In this document: piece by piece, positions 1-10,580 of the stretch | How positions within the stretch are numbered: position 1 is the first letter of the stretch | How the letters are laid out: each line of letters opens with the position of its first letter | Notes under the pieces: model-generated | Told to the model about the DNA's origin: nothing | Databases searched by the model: none | Seen by the model: only the letters and a program-made list of their open reading frames with translations | DNA from: Cercophora sp. LCS_1 | Lineage: Eukaryota > Ascomycota > Sordariomycetes > Sordariales > Lasiosphaeriaceae | Length of the DNA stretch: 64,000 nt | Direction of reading: 5' to 3' | Assembly (NCBI GenBank): GCA_036250225.1 | Contig: JAPZLL010000012.1 | Location: forward strand, 372,001 to 436,000 | Made by a program: the position numbers and the translations under genes

Positions 1-2222
1 AAGGTCCGCTCTTCCAAACGGGAGATTTTGCGTGGAGTTGTGCCCTTGTGAAGATCAAACTCGCCAAATTGGCGAATTGTCATGAGAGCAGTGGCACAAG
101 GGGCGACCGGGCGAGGATTTGAAGTCGTGCCGTGGTGGTTTCGTCATGGCTCGCTCCAGATTTTCTGCGGGACGATGATGACGAAAGACGGATCGAGCCT
201 TCTTGCCTTGGACGTCGATGCTGCCCCGGCCTTCGTCCGACCGGCCCACCTTCTATAAATTCTTACCCTCGCCTTTGGTGGTTGCGCCTTGCGCAGTCCG
301 CACTGTAAGTGTGTAGAGTGGGCGTGGGGTTATAGTTCGAAGTCCGAAATTGAAGATGGGAAGGCGAAACCGTTGCTGTCCTTTACAATCTGGCCTCGTC
401 CTAATTCACCATACGGAATTGAACCCATGATGAACCCATGATGAACCCATGAAAACACGGATTTTTTTGGTCACGATTTTGTCTGCAACAGATCTCCCAG
501 TTCTTTTTTTTCGGGCCGCCCCAGTCGAAGCCCTCAATGATACGCTTGTCCTGAATCAGCCTGGTGTTGTGCACAAGCACAACGGTGGCACAACGCCACG
601 CGAGCGTCTAGGGTGGCCCCCTGCACTGTGCCCGCCTTCAAGTTGCTTTTCCAACTGCAAAGAAATGCGCAAAGAACTGTCGAGTCCAGTCTCCAGTCCG
701 GTAGGCGACACTGGCATGCAGTTGTCGCTACCACTTCGACAGCCCACGCGGACATGTATCCGCGGGTCAAGGTCGATTTCGGGGTCGAAATCCGGGGTGG
801 CCCCGGTCGCCAACCCCCTTGCGGGGATCAAGACAACAGTCGGCGGCTTCCATTGCGCACCAACGCGCCAGACATCTGGTTGCGAAAATGCCTAGCGGGA
901 ACGAGAGTGGAACTGTGGAAGGCGTTTGTTCGAGAAGACCAGGCCGAAGGTCCCTTTTCAAATAAATGAATCCAGCGGAAGGGCATGAAGTCAGAAACGG
1001 CACGTCTTCTCGCCAGAGGCACGGAGGGTCGCAAGAGGTTGCACGGCAATGCGCCAAACTCCTCCGACAACGACTGGCCAGTGGCTCCACGGTTTGGTGG
1101 CGACTTGACTGCTAACCCCGCGCCGCCGCAGCACCGTTGGCCAACAGGGCGCGCTCCTCACGTACGGGGGCTAGTCCAGAGTCTCATCATCCGCTCGCAT
1201 CCCACGCGCAGCTAGTTTGCGTCCACTGTAAACTGTCACGCTGAGATGGCTGACGGCGCGCAACATGACGCGGGCGCATCGACATGGCTCAGTCCGGCGT
1301 CGTGAGCATCTCAGCGCGACGCGTTCAGGATTCGATACCCCATTCAGTTCACATTAGAAGAGCACCGCACGTGTGGGTGGAACGCTGGCTCATCTCTTGG
1401 ACGATGCTGGTCCCTTTCCTAGCGCGCAACACCTGGGACGGGATTCATCCCAACACATGCATGCTCTGCCTTTTTTGCACACGGACTTGGTGGTGGTGAC
1501 AAGGGAGGTTTTCGCGATGCTCAAGACAGTCAAGGCTCACGCCCCTTCTCCACCCTGCTGCCCCAAACACGCACCCCTCATGCCCCTCTATCACCGTCAC
1601 ATCCGACTACCCTTGCATTTGCAGCATAGCCTGGCGAGCAAGCTTGACTGGCTTCCCTCTTGGGCGCAAGCATGCTGGAGCATTAATATCCTGCCATTGG
1701 CACTGCTCCTCTGGTGTTGACTGGATGCTGCTGGCCCGGCTCTCTTGCAGCTCTGCCTCGGCCAACTTCACGGGAGCCGCGCAAGATATCTGACACTGCG
1801 GGTGGACTCCGCGTTTGCTGCAGCCTCCGTTCGTCTGCTGTCCACACACCAAGCCTAGATCCCGTCCGGCCATCAGCCGCCGGCTGTTCCTGCTGCAGCT
1901 CTGTGGCCACCCACAACGCTCCGTAACCTATCCGGAGCTGCTTCTCCACCGACTGATCAGGGACACCGCATTGCTGGCCATGTGGGACTCGGCGCCGTTG
2001 GTGAGCTGAGGGGAGACTATATCCCTCCAAGGTTATCCACGAAGACCGCCACACCTTCCAGACGACGAGACCCGGCAGCCTCAGTTCTGAATTCCCCTCA
2101 ACCCCTCGCATTCTTCATACCAAATGGCACTAAGGGCCCGGTCACCTTGACGACTCACAACCATTCACTTTCGTTCGATCATTCTCTCCTGTTCAACTAG
2201 TATTTTTTTGAAGTCGGACAAC
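1..2222. other. Non-coding stretch upstream of first gene
   Basis: No reading frame here looks like a real protein: those present overlap each other on both strands, are arginine/proline/cysteine-rich and show no family motif. A frame at 449-895 begins with a hydrophobic stretch but its tail is compositionally random. The only clear local structure is a short tandem repeat at 421-452. The right end is presumably the promoter and 5' UTR of the gene starting at 2223. Confidence 0.5.
421..452. repeat. 11-nt direct tandem repeat, about 2.9 copies
   Basis: The unit gaacccatgat occurs at 421-431 and 432-442, with a partial third copy at 443-452. It is perfect in all copies. No function is evident; replication slippage is the simplest origin. 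Confidence 0.85.
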
Positions 2223-4757
2223 ATGCCGAGTCTCTGGAAATCCGGCCCTGGCCGCGGGCGCAAGTCGATCCGTGGAACCATCTCAGCACCAATACCCATA
2301 GCGAACGACGTTGACGATGATGAGTTTCCCATCAGAAATCCGGGTTCGGCAAAGGCAATGGTTTCCCCAGACGACGAATTCCCTATGCGACAACCCGGGA
2401 CCGGGATTGCAAGCCCACTTCCGCCGGCAGAGCCGGAGCCGGCTGACCCACCACTTGAGCGGCAGGCCCAACCACAACCACAACCTGATGCAGAAACCTC
2501 CACATCTATGGAGGAGCCACCAGCAGGGGAGAAGCGAGACCAGGAGCTATCGGAACCTTCTCCACCAACTGATTCATCGGTGGGTGCCGGCCCAGCGGAG
2601 GCCGGTCGCGCGGACCCAACCCCGGAGGTCCCACCGGAAGCATCAGCAATTTCTCCTCCGGGTCCTCCTCCCGGCTCCGGAGGCTCAAATGATCGCCCGG
2701 CCTCTCGTGTGTCGCCACAGAGGACGTCGCCACAAAGAGGCTCCCCACCGAGAACGGCGCCACTGAGAGCGAGGACATCATCATTAGCCCGGGCCGCTCA
2801 TCCACCCCTGAGTATGGCCAGATATTCTCTGGTCAGTGAATCACCAAGTGCGCAAACGGGCCAGAGCAAAGATGTACCGCAAAGGAAGAAATCAACCTTG
2901 CGGTCTGCTCTGGGCAGGTTGTTTGGACGAGGGAGGAAGAAGAACGGCAGTGGATCGCAGGATTTAGGCACACCCTCGGGACGTGAATCAGGGCTACTGG
3001 GCTCATCACAACACCGTAGTGTAAGTGACTCCCACCACAAATCCTCGCAGCACGCGAGAGGGCGTTCGGGACCTGTGCTGATCTCCGGTCAGGATCCTAC
3101 GGCCCTGGGTCGGTCAAGGGAGAAGTCACCAAAACGCTCAACCTCACTTCCCCTGACCGAGTATGACCGTCCCCTTCGGTCGCACTCGATAGGCCCGCAC
3201 GACATTATGGCCATCGAAAGCGCCCGTAATTCGCTGCAGGCCGAAGCTACTGGGTCTGCTGCCGGCGCGGGTAGTCGGCGACGTGCTGCCACAACCACTA
3301 GCCGCATGTTATTTCAACCACGGATCCGAGGTGAATGGGGAGCCGGGCTTTCCCCGCGGCCAGCCAGCACCCACGGGCGATCTAACAGCCGGCTTGAAGT
3401 TCCCGGTGATGTTGAGGACCCCAATGAGATCGGTCGTGCAATCACAAGTGACAGCGACAACGGCGCAAGGCGGCGGTCTCGGAGCCTTTCCGGGCTGCAA
3501 GATCTCGCTGTGGCACAGTCGGGGACGCGCCGTCGTAGCGACGAGATTCGGTTTTGGCGTGAGTCCTATGACCCGGGTTTCATGTCACCGCTGCTCTCTT
3601 CGAATCCGCAGGACGACAACGACATTGACGATACCGGGATCATGGAAATGAGCGCACCAGAAAGCCCAGTGGCCGAAAGACCCCCAAAGACGCCTCCTCA
3701 GCCTTTCAACTTTGGCAATATCCCCAATACCATGATTGGCATGAAGATCACACAGGTGGCGAGTGTGGACATCCGCGTTACGAAGCTAGAAGGCCGAACA
3801 AAAAAATTGGAAAGGGTGGTCAACCAGCTTTGTCACATTGTTCCAGGTTTCAAAACACCGCTCCAGGACGCTATCATCCCTCGTGATGAGGCCGCTTCGT
3901 TCGTGGACGAACAGCCGGGCTCGTCATACACAACGGCACCCCCTGTGTTGCATCCGTCTGTTTCTAAGCCTCATTCTCTTGACCCACGGGATACACCTCG
4001 ATATGCGAGTTCGCATCGATCCACTGAAACGGCAGACTCGCATTCGCAAATATCGTTTGGAGATGCACCGACTTTCATCGGTTCACTTCACCCACCGTCG
4101 TCATCTGCAGCCCAATCACAATCACTGACCGCAACTGCGCCGTTGACCAACCCCCTCTACCGTCCAAACTCCAATTCAACCGTCCGTGGCACAACAAGTC
4201 TGCCAACTTTGGGTCGCGACCCTAGTAGCAACGGGAGTAGCAATGACGACCAGTACGCTACCCTGGTGGCGCAGCTCGAGGCTGAGCGAGCAGCGCGGCA
4301 GGCCCTGGAGGCACAGGTGAAGAAGCTTTCCGAACGGGTCAACACGCTGTCCACGACCATGTTCGCCATGGTTCGGGCACCCCCGGAGGCGAGGTCACAT
4401 GAGCGGTTGACTCCTGGCGGTGGGAACTCACCCTTGCTCCAAGCACCCAAAACTCTCGCTGTCCCGCTGCCAAACAAGACGCTCAAGTCTTTGTCAAGCT
4501 TCGAAGCAGAAGGTGAGAAGGAAGTTTCAAGGCGGAAGCGCGAAAAGACAGATATCGATGACGAATCCATCACGGAGGACTTTCAGACACCGCGGGAGGA
4601 GAGACCACCGCTCAGTTACGGTGCATTCGGCGAGGAGCTACGACCGGACGACGACGATGACGACGTGGAGACCGATGATCCGAAACGAAAGAAGGCCGCG
4701 AGGACACTGAGCTTGAGTCAGTTGACTCTGGGGAAGGGACAGCGAACGCAGATTTGA
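2223..4757 (+). CDS. Unknown low-complexity protein with two short coiled coils
   Basis: A single exon gives 844 residues. The ATG at 2223 is the first in a frame that is open from 2208. The N-terminal two thirds is Ser/Pro/Arg-rich and predicted disordered, with many SP and RS pairs that could be kinase sites and a basic patch (RLFGRGRKKN). Two ordered segments stand out: one near residues 500-540 that begins MIGMKITQVASVD and continues as heptads, and a Glu/Ala/Leu heptad stretch near residues 680-715. The C-terminus has an acidic DDDDDDVETDD run followed by basic residues. I do not recognise a named family. The two helical segments look like the conserved core, and a scaffold or cytoskeletal role is only a guess. 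There is no signal peptide or membrane segment. Confidence 0.85.
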   Translation: MPSLWKSGPGRGRKSIRGTISAPIPIANDVDDDEFPIRNPGSAKAMVSPDDEFPMRQPGTGIASPLPPAEPEPADPPLERQAQPQPQPDAETSTSMEEPPAGEKRDQELSEPSPPTDSSVGAGPAEAGRADPTPEVPPEASAISPPGPPPGSGGSNDRPASRVSPQRTSPQRGSPPRTAPLRARTSSLARAAHPPLSMARYSLVSESPSAQTGQSKDVPQRKKSTLRSALGRLFGRGRKKNGSGSQDLGTPSGRESGLLGSSQHRSVSDSHHKSSQHARGRSGPVLISGQDPTALGRSREKSPKRSTSLPLTEYDRPLRSHSIGPHDIMAIESARNSLQAEATGSAAGAGSRRRAATTTSRMLFQPRIRGEWGAGLSPRPASTHGRSNSRLEVPGDVEDPNEIGRAITSDSDNGARRRSRSLSGLQDLAVAQSGTRRRSDEIRFWRESYDPGFMSPLLSSNPQDDNDIDDTGIMEMSAPESPVAERPPKTPPQPFNFGNIPNTMIGMKITQVASVDIRVTKLEGRTKKLERVVNQLCHIVPGFKTPLQDAIIPRDEAASFVDEQPGSSYTTAPPVLHPSVSKPHSLDPRDTPRYASSHRSTETADSHSQISFGDAPTFIGSLHPPSSSAAQSQSLTATAPLTNPLYRPNSNSTVRGTTSLPTLGRDPSSNGSSNDDQYATLVAQLEAERAARQALEAQVKKLSERVNTLSTTMFAMVRAPPEARSHERLTPGGGNSPLLQAPKTLAVPLPNKTLKSLSSFEAEGEKEVSRRKREKTDIDDESITEDFQTPREERPPLSYGAFGEELRPDDDDDDVETDDPKRKKAARTLSLSQLTLGKGQRTQI

Positions 4758-5613
4758 GCAGCTCCCGCGACACGGGGAGGGACGACGCGTCAAATCGCGG
4801 CTTAGAACACACGGACAACCCGCATTTACGATACTGATGGATATAATACGCTTCGAATCCGGAACATTTACATCGACCTCATTGCGGTCATCCCCATTTT
4901 CATCCAAGAGCGACGTACGCAATTTATTTCAGCGATTTTTTTGCGCTCCCATATCCGTGTAACATGTATACTAGATACCCTGATTCATAGCATTTGGCGG
5001 GCTCAAGTCTCCTTTTTTTTTCCCCCCCATCGGCTTTTCGGTATCATCCGCCTTTTCGGTTGGGTCTGGAAGCAGCATATATAAATACACATTGGGAGGT
5101 GATTTATTCTAATCGAGTTTCATTTTTATGTTTCTCACGGGCGGTCTTGAATACTTGTTTCTGGCATGGCGTTCCGTAATCGAAAGGGGGGAGTTTAGAA
5201 GGGTTTGAGGAGCGGGTGTGCGCTCGAAGATGAGTATCAGTGGATGTATAAGCCAGCCGTTTGAGAGGAGAGGGCGAAGCAATATAAAAGCCTTCCATTT
5301 ACGGTCAGCAATTTCAGTGCCGTCACGATGGTACCATTGTTACGATGTGTCCTTCCGCAAAGGCGAGCCCTTCTCATTCTCAGACGTTATGTACCGTTGA
5401 CCTGGCTATCAAGCTTGATAATATGACGTTAAACATGATTGTGGAGGAATGAGCCTCCTCCCTCCAATTCGACAAGGACACACACGAATACAAGTAGTCC
5501 AACAACCAGAGAGTAGTCCCACTCCCCTGAAACGCCATCCTGCTGGGAAAAAGTAAAAATCGTAAGTCTCACACGCTCGTTTCGCTCAAAACCGTATCCT
5601 CCGACGGGATAGT
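4758..5613. other. Intergenic, convergent 3' regions
   Basis: This lies between the stop codons of two convergent genes. It is more AT-rich than the flanking exons and holds a TATATAAATA string near 5078-5088, T runs near 5010-5020, and no credible reading frame. It probably contains both 3' UTRs and polyadenylation regions. Confidence 0.5.
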
Positions 5614-6984
5614 TCAAGCCGTATCCTCAGGGAGCTCGTCAATCACCCCCTCAACCAACTCAATCAACTCATCGATATCTGGTCGCTCGCTCGGCTCAAC
5701 CTTTAAGCATTTCCTCACCACTTCCCTGATCGGCTCGCTAATCGCGTCATCTGGCGCCGCCGCTTCAGCGGCAACCGGTCCCTTACCCTTGTTCTTTTTG
5801 GCACCTGGCCCTTCATCCGGGAATCGCCAGTCTCCAGAGAGCACGCAAATACTCAGCGATCCGCCGGTCTCGTCAGAGCGCATCTCAAACGGCGATTTAC
5901 CCACCAGGCAGGCGTACAGCGTACACCCGAGAGACCAGATATCGACTTTAGTGTCGATAACCGTCCCCGTTTTGACATCGAATAGCTCGGGCGCACGATA
6001 TGGCATGGTGCTGTGTTCGGCGGCCGTATCCTGCGTCGCAATGGCGAGTGATCGGCTGGTGATGGGGAGGGGAGACTCGGCGATGGAGCCGAGATCCATG
6101 AGAATGGGATCTGTCCCGTTGTCGTCAATCATGATATTACCTGTTTGTTTGCGCATGTTAGTATAACTCCTGTCGCGAATGGCGGATGTGACAAACCAGG
6201 CTTAATATCCCGGTGCGCATAACTCGTCACTCCCCCGCCAGCAGTGTGCACGCCCTCCTCTTCATCCATCAGCGGCCTCTGCTGCTCCGTCTCGTCGTCC
6301 TCGTCCGCGCCCGGCCCCGCCGCGTCGGCCCTCTGCTTGCCCGCCTTCCGCTTCGCCGCTTGGATATTCCTATCCACGCCGCCGTTCGCCGGCACCTCCA
6401 TCCGCTCGCCCCTCCCGCTGTCTTGATACTGATGCATATCCCTGAGCGCCTTGCACACGCCGAGAAACAGCAGCATCAGCCTCTTCTCGGGGAACTTTGT
6501 GTGGTTCACCAGGTTGGCATTGATCAAATCCTGCAGATTCCCACGCTTGTAGTAGGGCAGCAGCACGTAGACCGTCTTATTTTGCGCGTCGGCGCCGCGC
6601 TCCGTCGCGACGCTGTAATCGATGCTGTGAATGATGCCCGGGCTGCTGCGGAAGAGCTTGTAGGCTTCGACTTCCTTCATCGCCTGGGCGACCGACTCGG
6701 CGCCAAAGGGGCATCGGATCTTTTTGAGAGCAAAGAGCTCCGAGGTGGTGGTGTCTTGCACGAGGTACACGTAGGAAAAACCGCCCTGAATGGTAATAAA
6801 ATATCACGAGTTGGTAAGCAAGGCGACGAAAGGGAACAACGTGGGAGAGAGCTGTTTTTTTTACCTCGCCGAGTAAACGGAGGATCTTGAAGCTGCGACT
6901 GTTGATTTTGAGGGTGGGCGAGCTCGGGAAGCAGTTGAGACAGCTCCCTAGGGACGAAAGGATATCAAAGAAGACTTGCGCCAT
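5614..6984 (-). CDS. env7: Env7/STK16-type serine/threonine kinase (NAK family)
   Basis: Exons on the complement are 6984-6865, 6785-6197 and 6140-5614 (411 residues); the junctions restore GEGGFSYVYLV and HRDIKPGNIMI. Kinase landmarks are the Gly loop GEGGFSYV, the ATP-binding Lys in FALKK, the catalytic HRD, DLG in place of DFG, and the YRAPELF APE motif. DLG and the GGFSYV loop are typical of human STK16 and yeast Env7, palmitoylated kinases linked to Golgi/vacuole membranes. The N-terminus, which would carry lipidation, has a cysteine pair in LGSCLNCFP, consistent with palmitoylation. A charged insert of about 60 residues (near residues 150-215) separates helix E from the catalytic loop and is absent from human STK16. 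The second intron has a textbook ACTAAC branch site. The family call is firm; the precise role is inferred. Confidence 0.88.
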
Positions 6985-7964
6985 GGTTGCGCTGTTCGAA
7001 TGCGATGTCGCGGATGGATTGGATGGATGGGTGGTAGTTTCGTTTCTTCGTGCGGCATGCGGCAGCTACCTTGCGGGAGTTGAAGATGTGGTCCCTAACG
7101 GATGATCGGCGTCAATTGACAGTCGAGCGACTTCAGTCACAGAGAATGCAAGTGATCAGAATTCTTGATCAAGACAATTCGTGTCACGAAGAAAAAAAGA
7201 TGCGAAGTTGGCCTTGCCAGTCTGACTGCGCCGCGTCTGTGAGGTCAAGAACGAGGCTAGGTCGGATGCAGCCTCTGCGCCACTCACCCAGAAGCACTAA
7301 TCCCAGCGATGATGCAGAGCGGCCAGCTCCCGCTCTCCACCATCAGGGGCTAAATTTGGACGTCGCAACTCTGCCGCTTGCTGGCTACAGCCTTTGTTTT
7401 GTTGCCGTGCAAATCACAGAACCACCCCCATTCAAGACATGGGCAAAGACATGTTCGCTCGACTGAGTGAGCGGCCGTCGTATGCGCTACAGTTTGTAGA
7501 AGACGAGATTGTTTGTGATGTTCGGTCTTGGTTTCATGACCAGACGGCCGGGGAAATATGGAGACTGTGTCCTGTCTACATCACTTGACTTGGGCATCAC
7601 AGTCGAGAAACAAGATAACAATGAAATGGTATCATTTTCCCCTACTTCTTTCTTTCGTACAGTAACTAAACTCCAGCATAAACCTGAGCATGAGTATGAG
7701 CATGTACATTACGCATCCCGTCATACCCGTCCAGCCCAGTCTGTTTCACCCGATCGTAGGATGCTAGCAGAACTAGCCCGTAAAAGAATACAAGAAATGA
7801 AGCGCGAAATGCAAACGGACAAGGGATGCATAACTTGAAAAGCCTTCCGTTGTGTCCCGCGCCATGCCCTGCCCTTCCTGGATGAAACGACAACCTGGGA
7901 ATTACAACAATGTATGCTAGCTAAAAGATGCGAGCGCAATAGTAAAGGGGTCAAGTGGTACAAG
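6985..7964. other. Intergenic between kinase 5' end and CLIP-like 3' end
   Basis: Both neighbours are on the complement, so this holds the kinase promoter and 5' UTR and the 3' UTR of the CLIP-170-like gene. Small reading frames exist but none has a recognisable protein or coding-like composition. Confidence 0.5.
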
Positions 7965-10580
7965 CTAGAACGCATCCTCAAATGGGCAGTCAACACTGTC
8001 ATGCCCATCGCGTTCGCAGATTGCGCACCACTTGCTGGCATCCACCACACCGCTCTCCTTGCCTGCGATCGGACCAGACTCCATCAAGCTCGAAATAGAG
8101 TTGACGACCGCTGGCGTCGGCGCCGCCGTGGCAAGTGGCGTCTTTGGCTTGATGGGTGAAAGCGGCGCCGGCTTGATGTCATCATCGTGTGGGACGGTGA
8201 GACTGTCCAAGCGAGGCCGGTTGGTGCGCTTGGCTCCGGTGTCGTCGCCATTCATCTCTTTGCTCTCACCGGGCTTAAAGATGTTGGTGCAGGTCAAAAT
8301 GTCGTGACCCGGGCTCTCGCAGATCTCACACCAGAGAGTGCTAGTCTCTGTTGCTGTGCTGTATGTGTCGCTCTCGGGCATTGTGTCGAGGGTGTGGCCC
8401 CGGCTGTGTCGCAGGCCGCCAATACCCTTATGAACGCCTTCGGGGCTTCGAGGGGCAAGCACAACAGTGCCTCGGGAGTCGCGGAACGAGCTCCTACGCT
8501 CGTTGACACTGCCAATCGTCATGGCACTTCCACGCTGGCCGGGCCCGCTAGCCGCTGCAACGCTATTCCGTCGCAACATCTCGATCTCGCGCTCCAGTTC
8601 TTCCTCTCGGCTCGACTTGGTTTCGAGGGTAATGCGGAGCTCTGCGAGCTCACGCTCCAGCTTCTCGCGGCTGAGACGGTCCTCGATTGATTCGCCCTTA
8701 TGGGACGGGAACGTGCCGCTTCGCTGAGTGGTTGGCCGCACCGCTGCGTCGCCTGGCACAGAGCTGCTTAGGGAGTGGATGATAGCCTTGAGACCCCGAA
8801 TCTCATCCTCTTTCTGCTCAAGCTCCTTGGAGAGGGACGCCCCGTTGGACACGCCGTTAGCGCCATTCATCGCAACTTGAGCCTTCTCTCGCTCCCTGCG
8901 AAGCTCTGAGCGCGTCCTCTCTACTTCTCCTCGCAAGAACTCTACTTCTCCGCGCGCCTCAGCTTCGCCTCGTCTCGCGTCCTCAAGTCCTTCTTCGAGT
9001 TCTTGCACGAGTTCCTCCAGTTGCTTAAGCTGGGTTGCGACAGTGTCCACGTCGGCAGTGCGTTCTTGGAGTTCCTGCATCTCCTGCATCATATCCTCAA
9101 TCTTCTTCTCATAAACACGCTCCGTTTCTGTGCTGGCCATCTCCAACGTGTCGATAGTGCTCCTGAAATCGGCACGGTGTGCGTCAAACTCGGCTGTCAG
9201 CATGGCAATCTTCTCATTCTTCTCCCTGAGAAGAGCTCGCAGTTGGGGAGCATCCTTATCCTCCATGCTGCCTCGTCGTCTCGGCGGGCCGTCCGGGTTC
9301 TCAATAAGACCCTGCAGTTCGGTGAGAGCGCTCTCCATCTCCTGGAGCGTGGCACCCTGGTCTTTCAGTTGACGGTCCTTCTCCTCAAGTTGTAACCTGA
9401 GCTTTTCCACCTCCTCGTCGTTGCCATATGCACCAGCCCGTGAGGCAGCTCGGGATCCTGGCCGCACCTTGAGGCCAAATGAGGATACTGAACCGACGCT
9501 TCCATTGGGAGGTTTGGCTCTTTGTTGTTGCACCGGCGTCAACTCGTCGTCGGTAAAGCTAGGACCTGACGATGATGTGTTTCCCAGTGCGGAGGCGCTG
9601 CGCGGGCCGATACTACCTTTCCGCACATGCGCCGGTGGGCGCTTGCTCGGGTCCCCAGCTGTGCCACGCACGCTTTGGGCAAACTTATTCGATGTGGGGC
9701 TCCCGAACCTTGTTGGGACTTTGGGGCCCGGTGTTGTCATGGATGGCCGCGGTCCTGGCGTCATCTGAATGCGCCGGACCGGTGAATCGGGGCGTGGCAG
9801 CGAAGTTCGCGGTCGCTTGCCGACAGGACTTGCAGCGCGCCCAGGCCCAACAGACTGGCTGAACTTAGGGAGAGAAGGAGTTGGGGGTGTGTAATTCGTC
9901 GAATTCTGATTTCCAATCTTCAAGCCGCCTGTCATAGTCGGACCGGTTGGAGTAAGGGGAAACCCCGCGGAGCCAGGAGTGGTATCTCGCCTGACGACGG
10001 CCTTGGAAAGGGGGAGAAAGATACCAGATCCCGGTTGTGTTGTCGTGAAGTAGTAGACACTGGTCATGGGGTAAAAATGGCTGGTTAGCATTATCTAAGC
10101 CGGGAATGGTTACATGCTTGTTCCTTACCCATCAACGTCTCCGCTATTTTTTCCTCGAGCGGCGAACTCGCGATGCAGCTCGACACCAGCAAATGTGCCC
10201 TTGCGACCAGCAACCGTCCCGATGAAGCGGACGGTGCCAAGCATGTTGCCGGGGACTTCGATCGTGTCGCCGATCTGGACATCATCCGGCGGGGCCAGAC
10301 GGCCCGGGGTGAGTGGGTTGGGCATCCTGTCGCCGGTCAAAGTCGAGAAGTCTTCCGAGTCATCGGGAATGGAGGCAAGCGAAGACTGTGTTAGCGCAGC
10401 GAACGAGGCCTTGCGCATCAGTGCGGGCGGTCCAGCTGCAAGACGCGACGGATTTGCTTGTTGGGAGTAAATCTGGTTGAGATTTGGCGTAGAAGCAGTG
10501 CCAATGCCGCCGAGCCGACCTGGGCGTCGTGACAGGGTGTGTCGCGATGTTGCAGTGTATGTTGTTGTTGTGGAGGACAT
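7965..10580 (-). CDS. CLIP-170-type microtubule plus-end protein (Tip1/Bik1-like)
   Basis: Exons on the complement are 10580-10129 and 10059-7965 (848 residues). The intron falls inside the CAP-Gly domain (about residues 102-170) and the junction restores SGDVDGVYYF. CAP-Gly domains bind the EEY/F tails of tubulin and EB1; the signature here reads GKNSG where the consensus is GKNDG. A Ser/Pro/Arg-rich linker follows, then a long coiled coil (about residues 280-580) with dense Glu/Lys/Leu heptads. The C-terminus has two CCHC zinc knuckles of form CX2CX4HX4C (CEICESPGHDILTC and CAICERDGHDSVDC), a hallmark of CLIP-170 tails that fold back on the CAP-Gly or bind dynactin/LIS1. This order of parts identifies a plus-end tracking protein for polarised growth and dynein function. 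I see no EB1-type EEY tail; it ends DAF. Confidence 0.93.

Noticed and set aside
320..360. tagttcgaagtcc string resembling a tRNA B box
   Set aside because: No A box or cloverleaf upstream at the right distance.
449..895. 148-residue frame with a hydrophobic start, possible secreted protein
   Set aside because: The tail is compositionally random, overlapped by frames on both strands, and has no Cys pattern or splice support.
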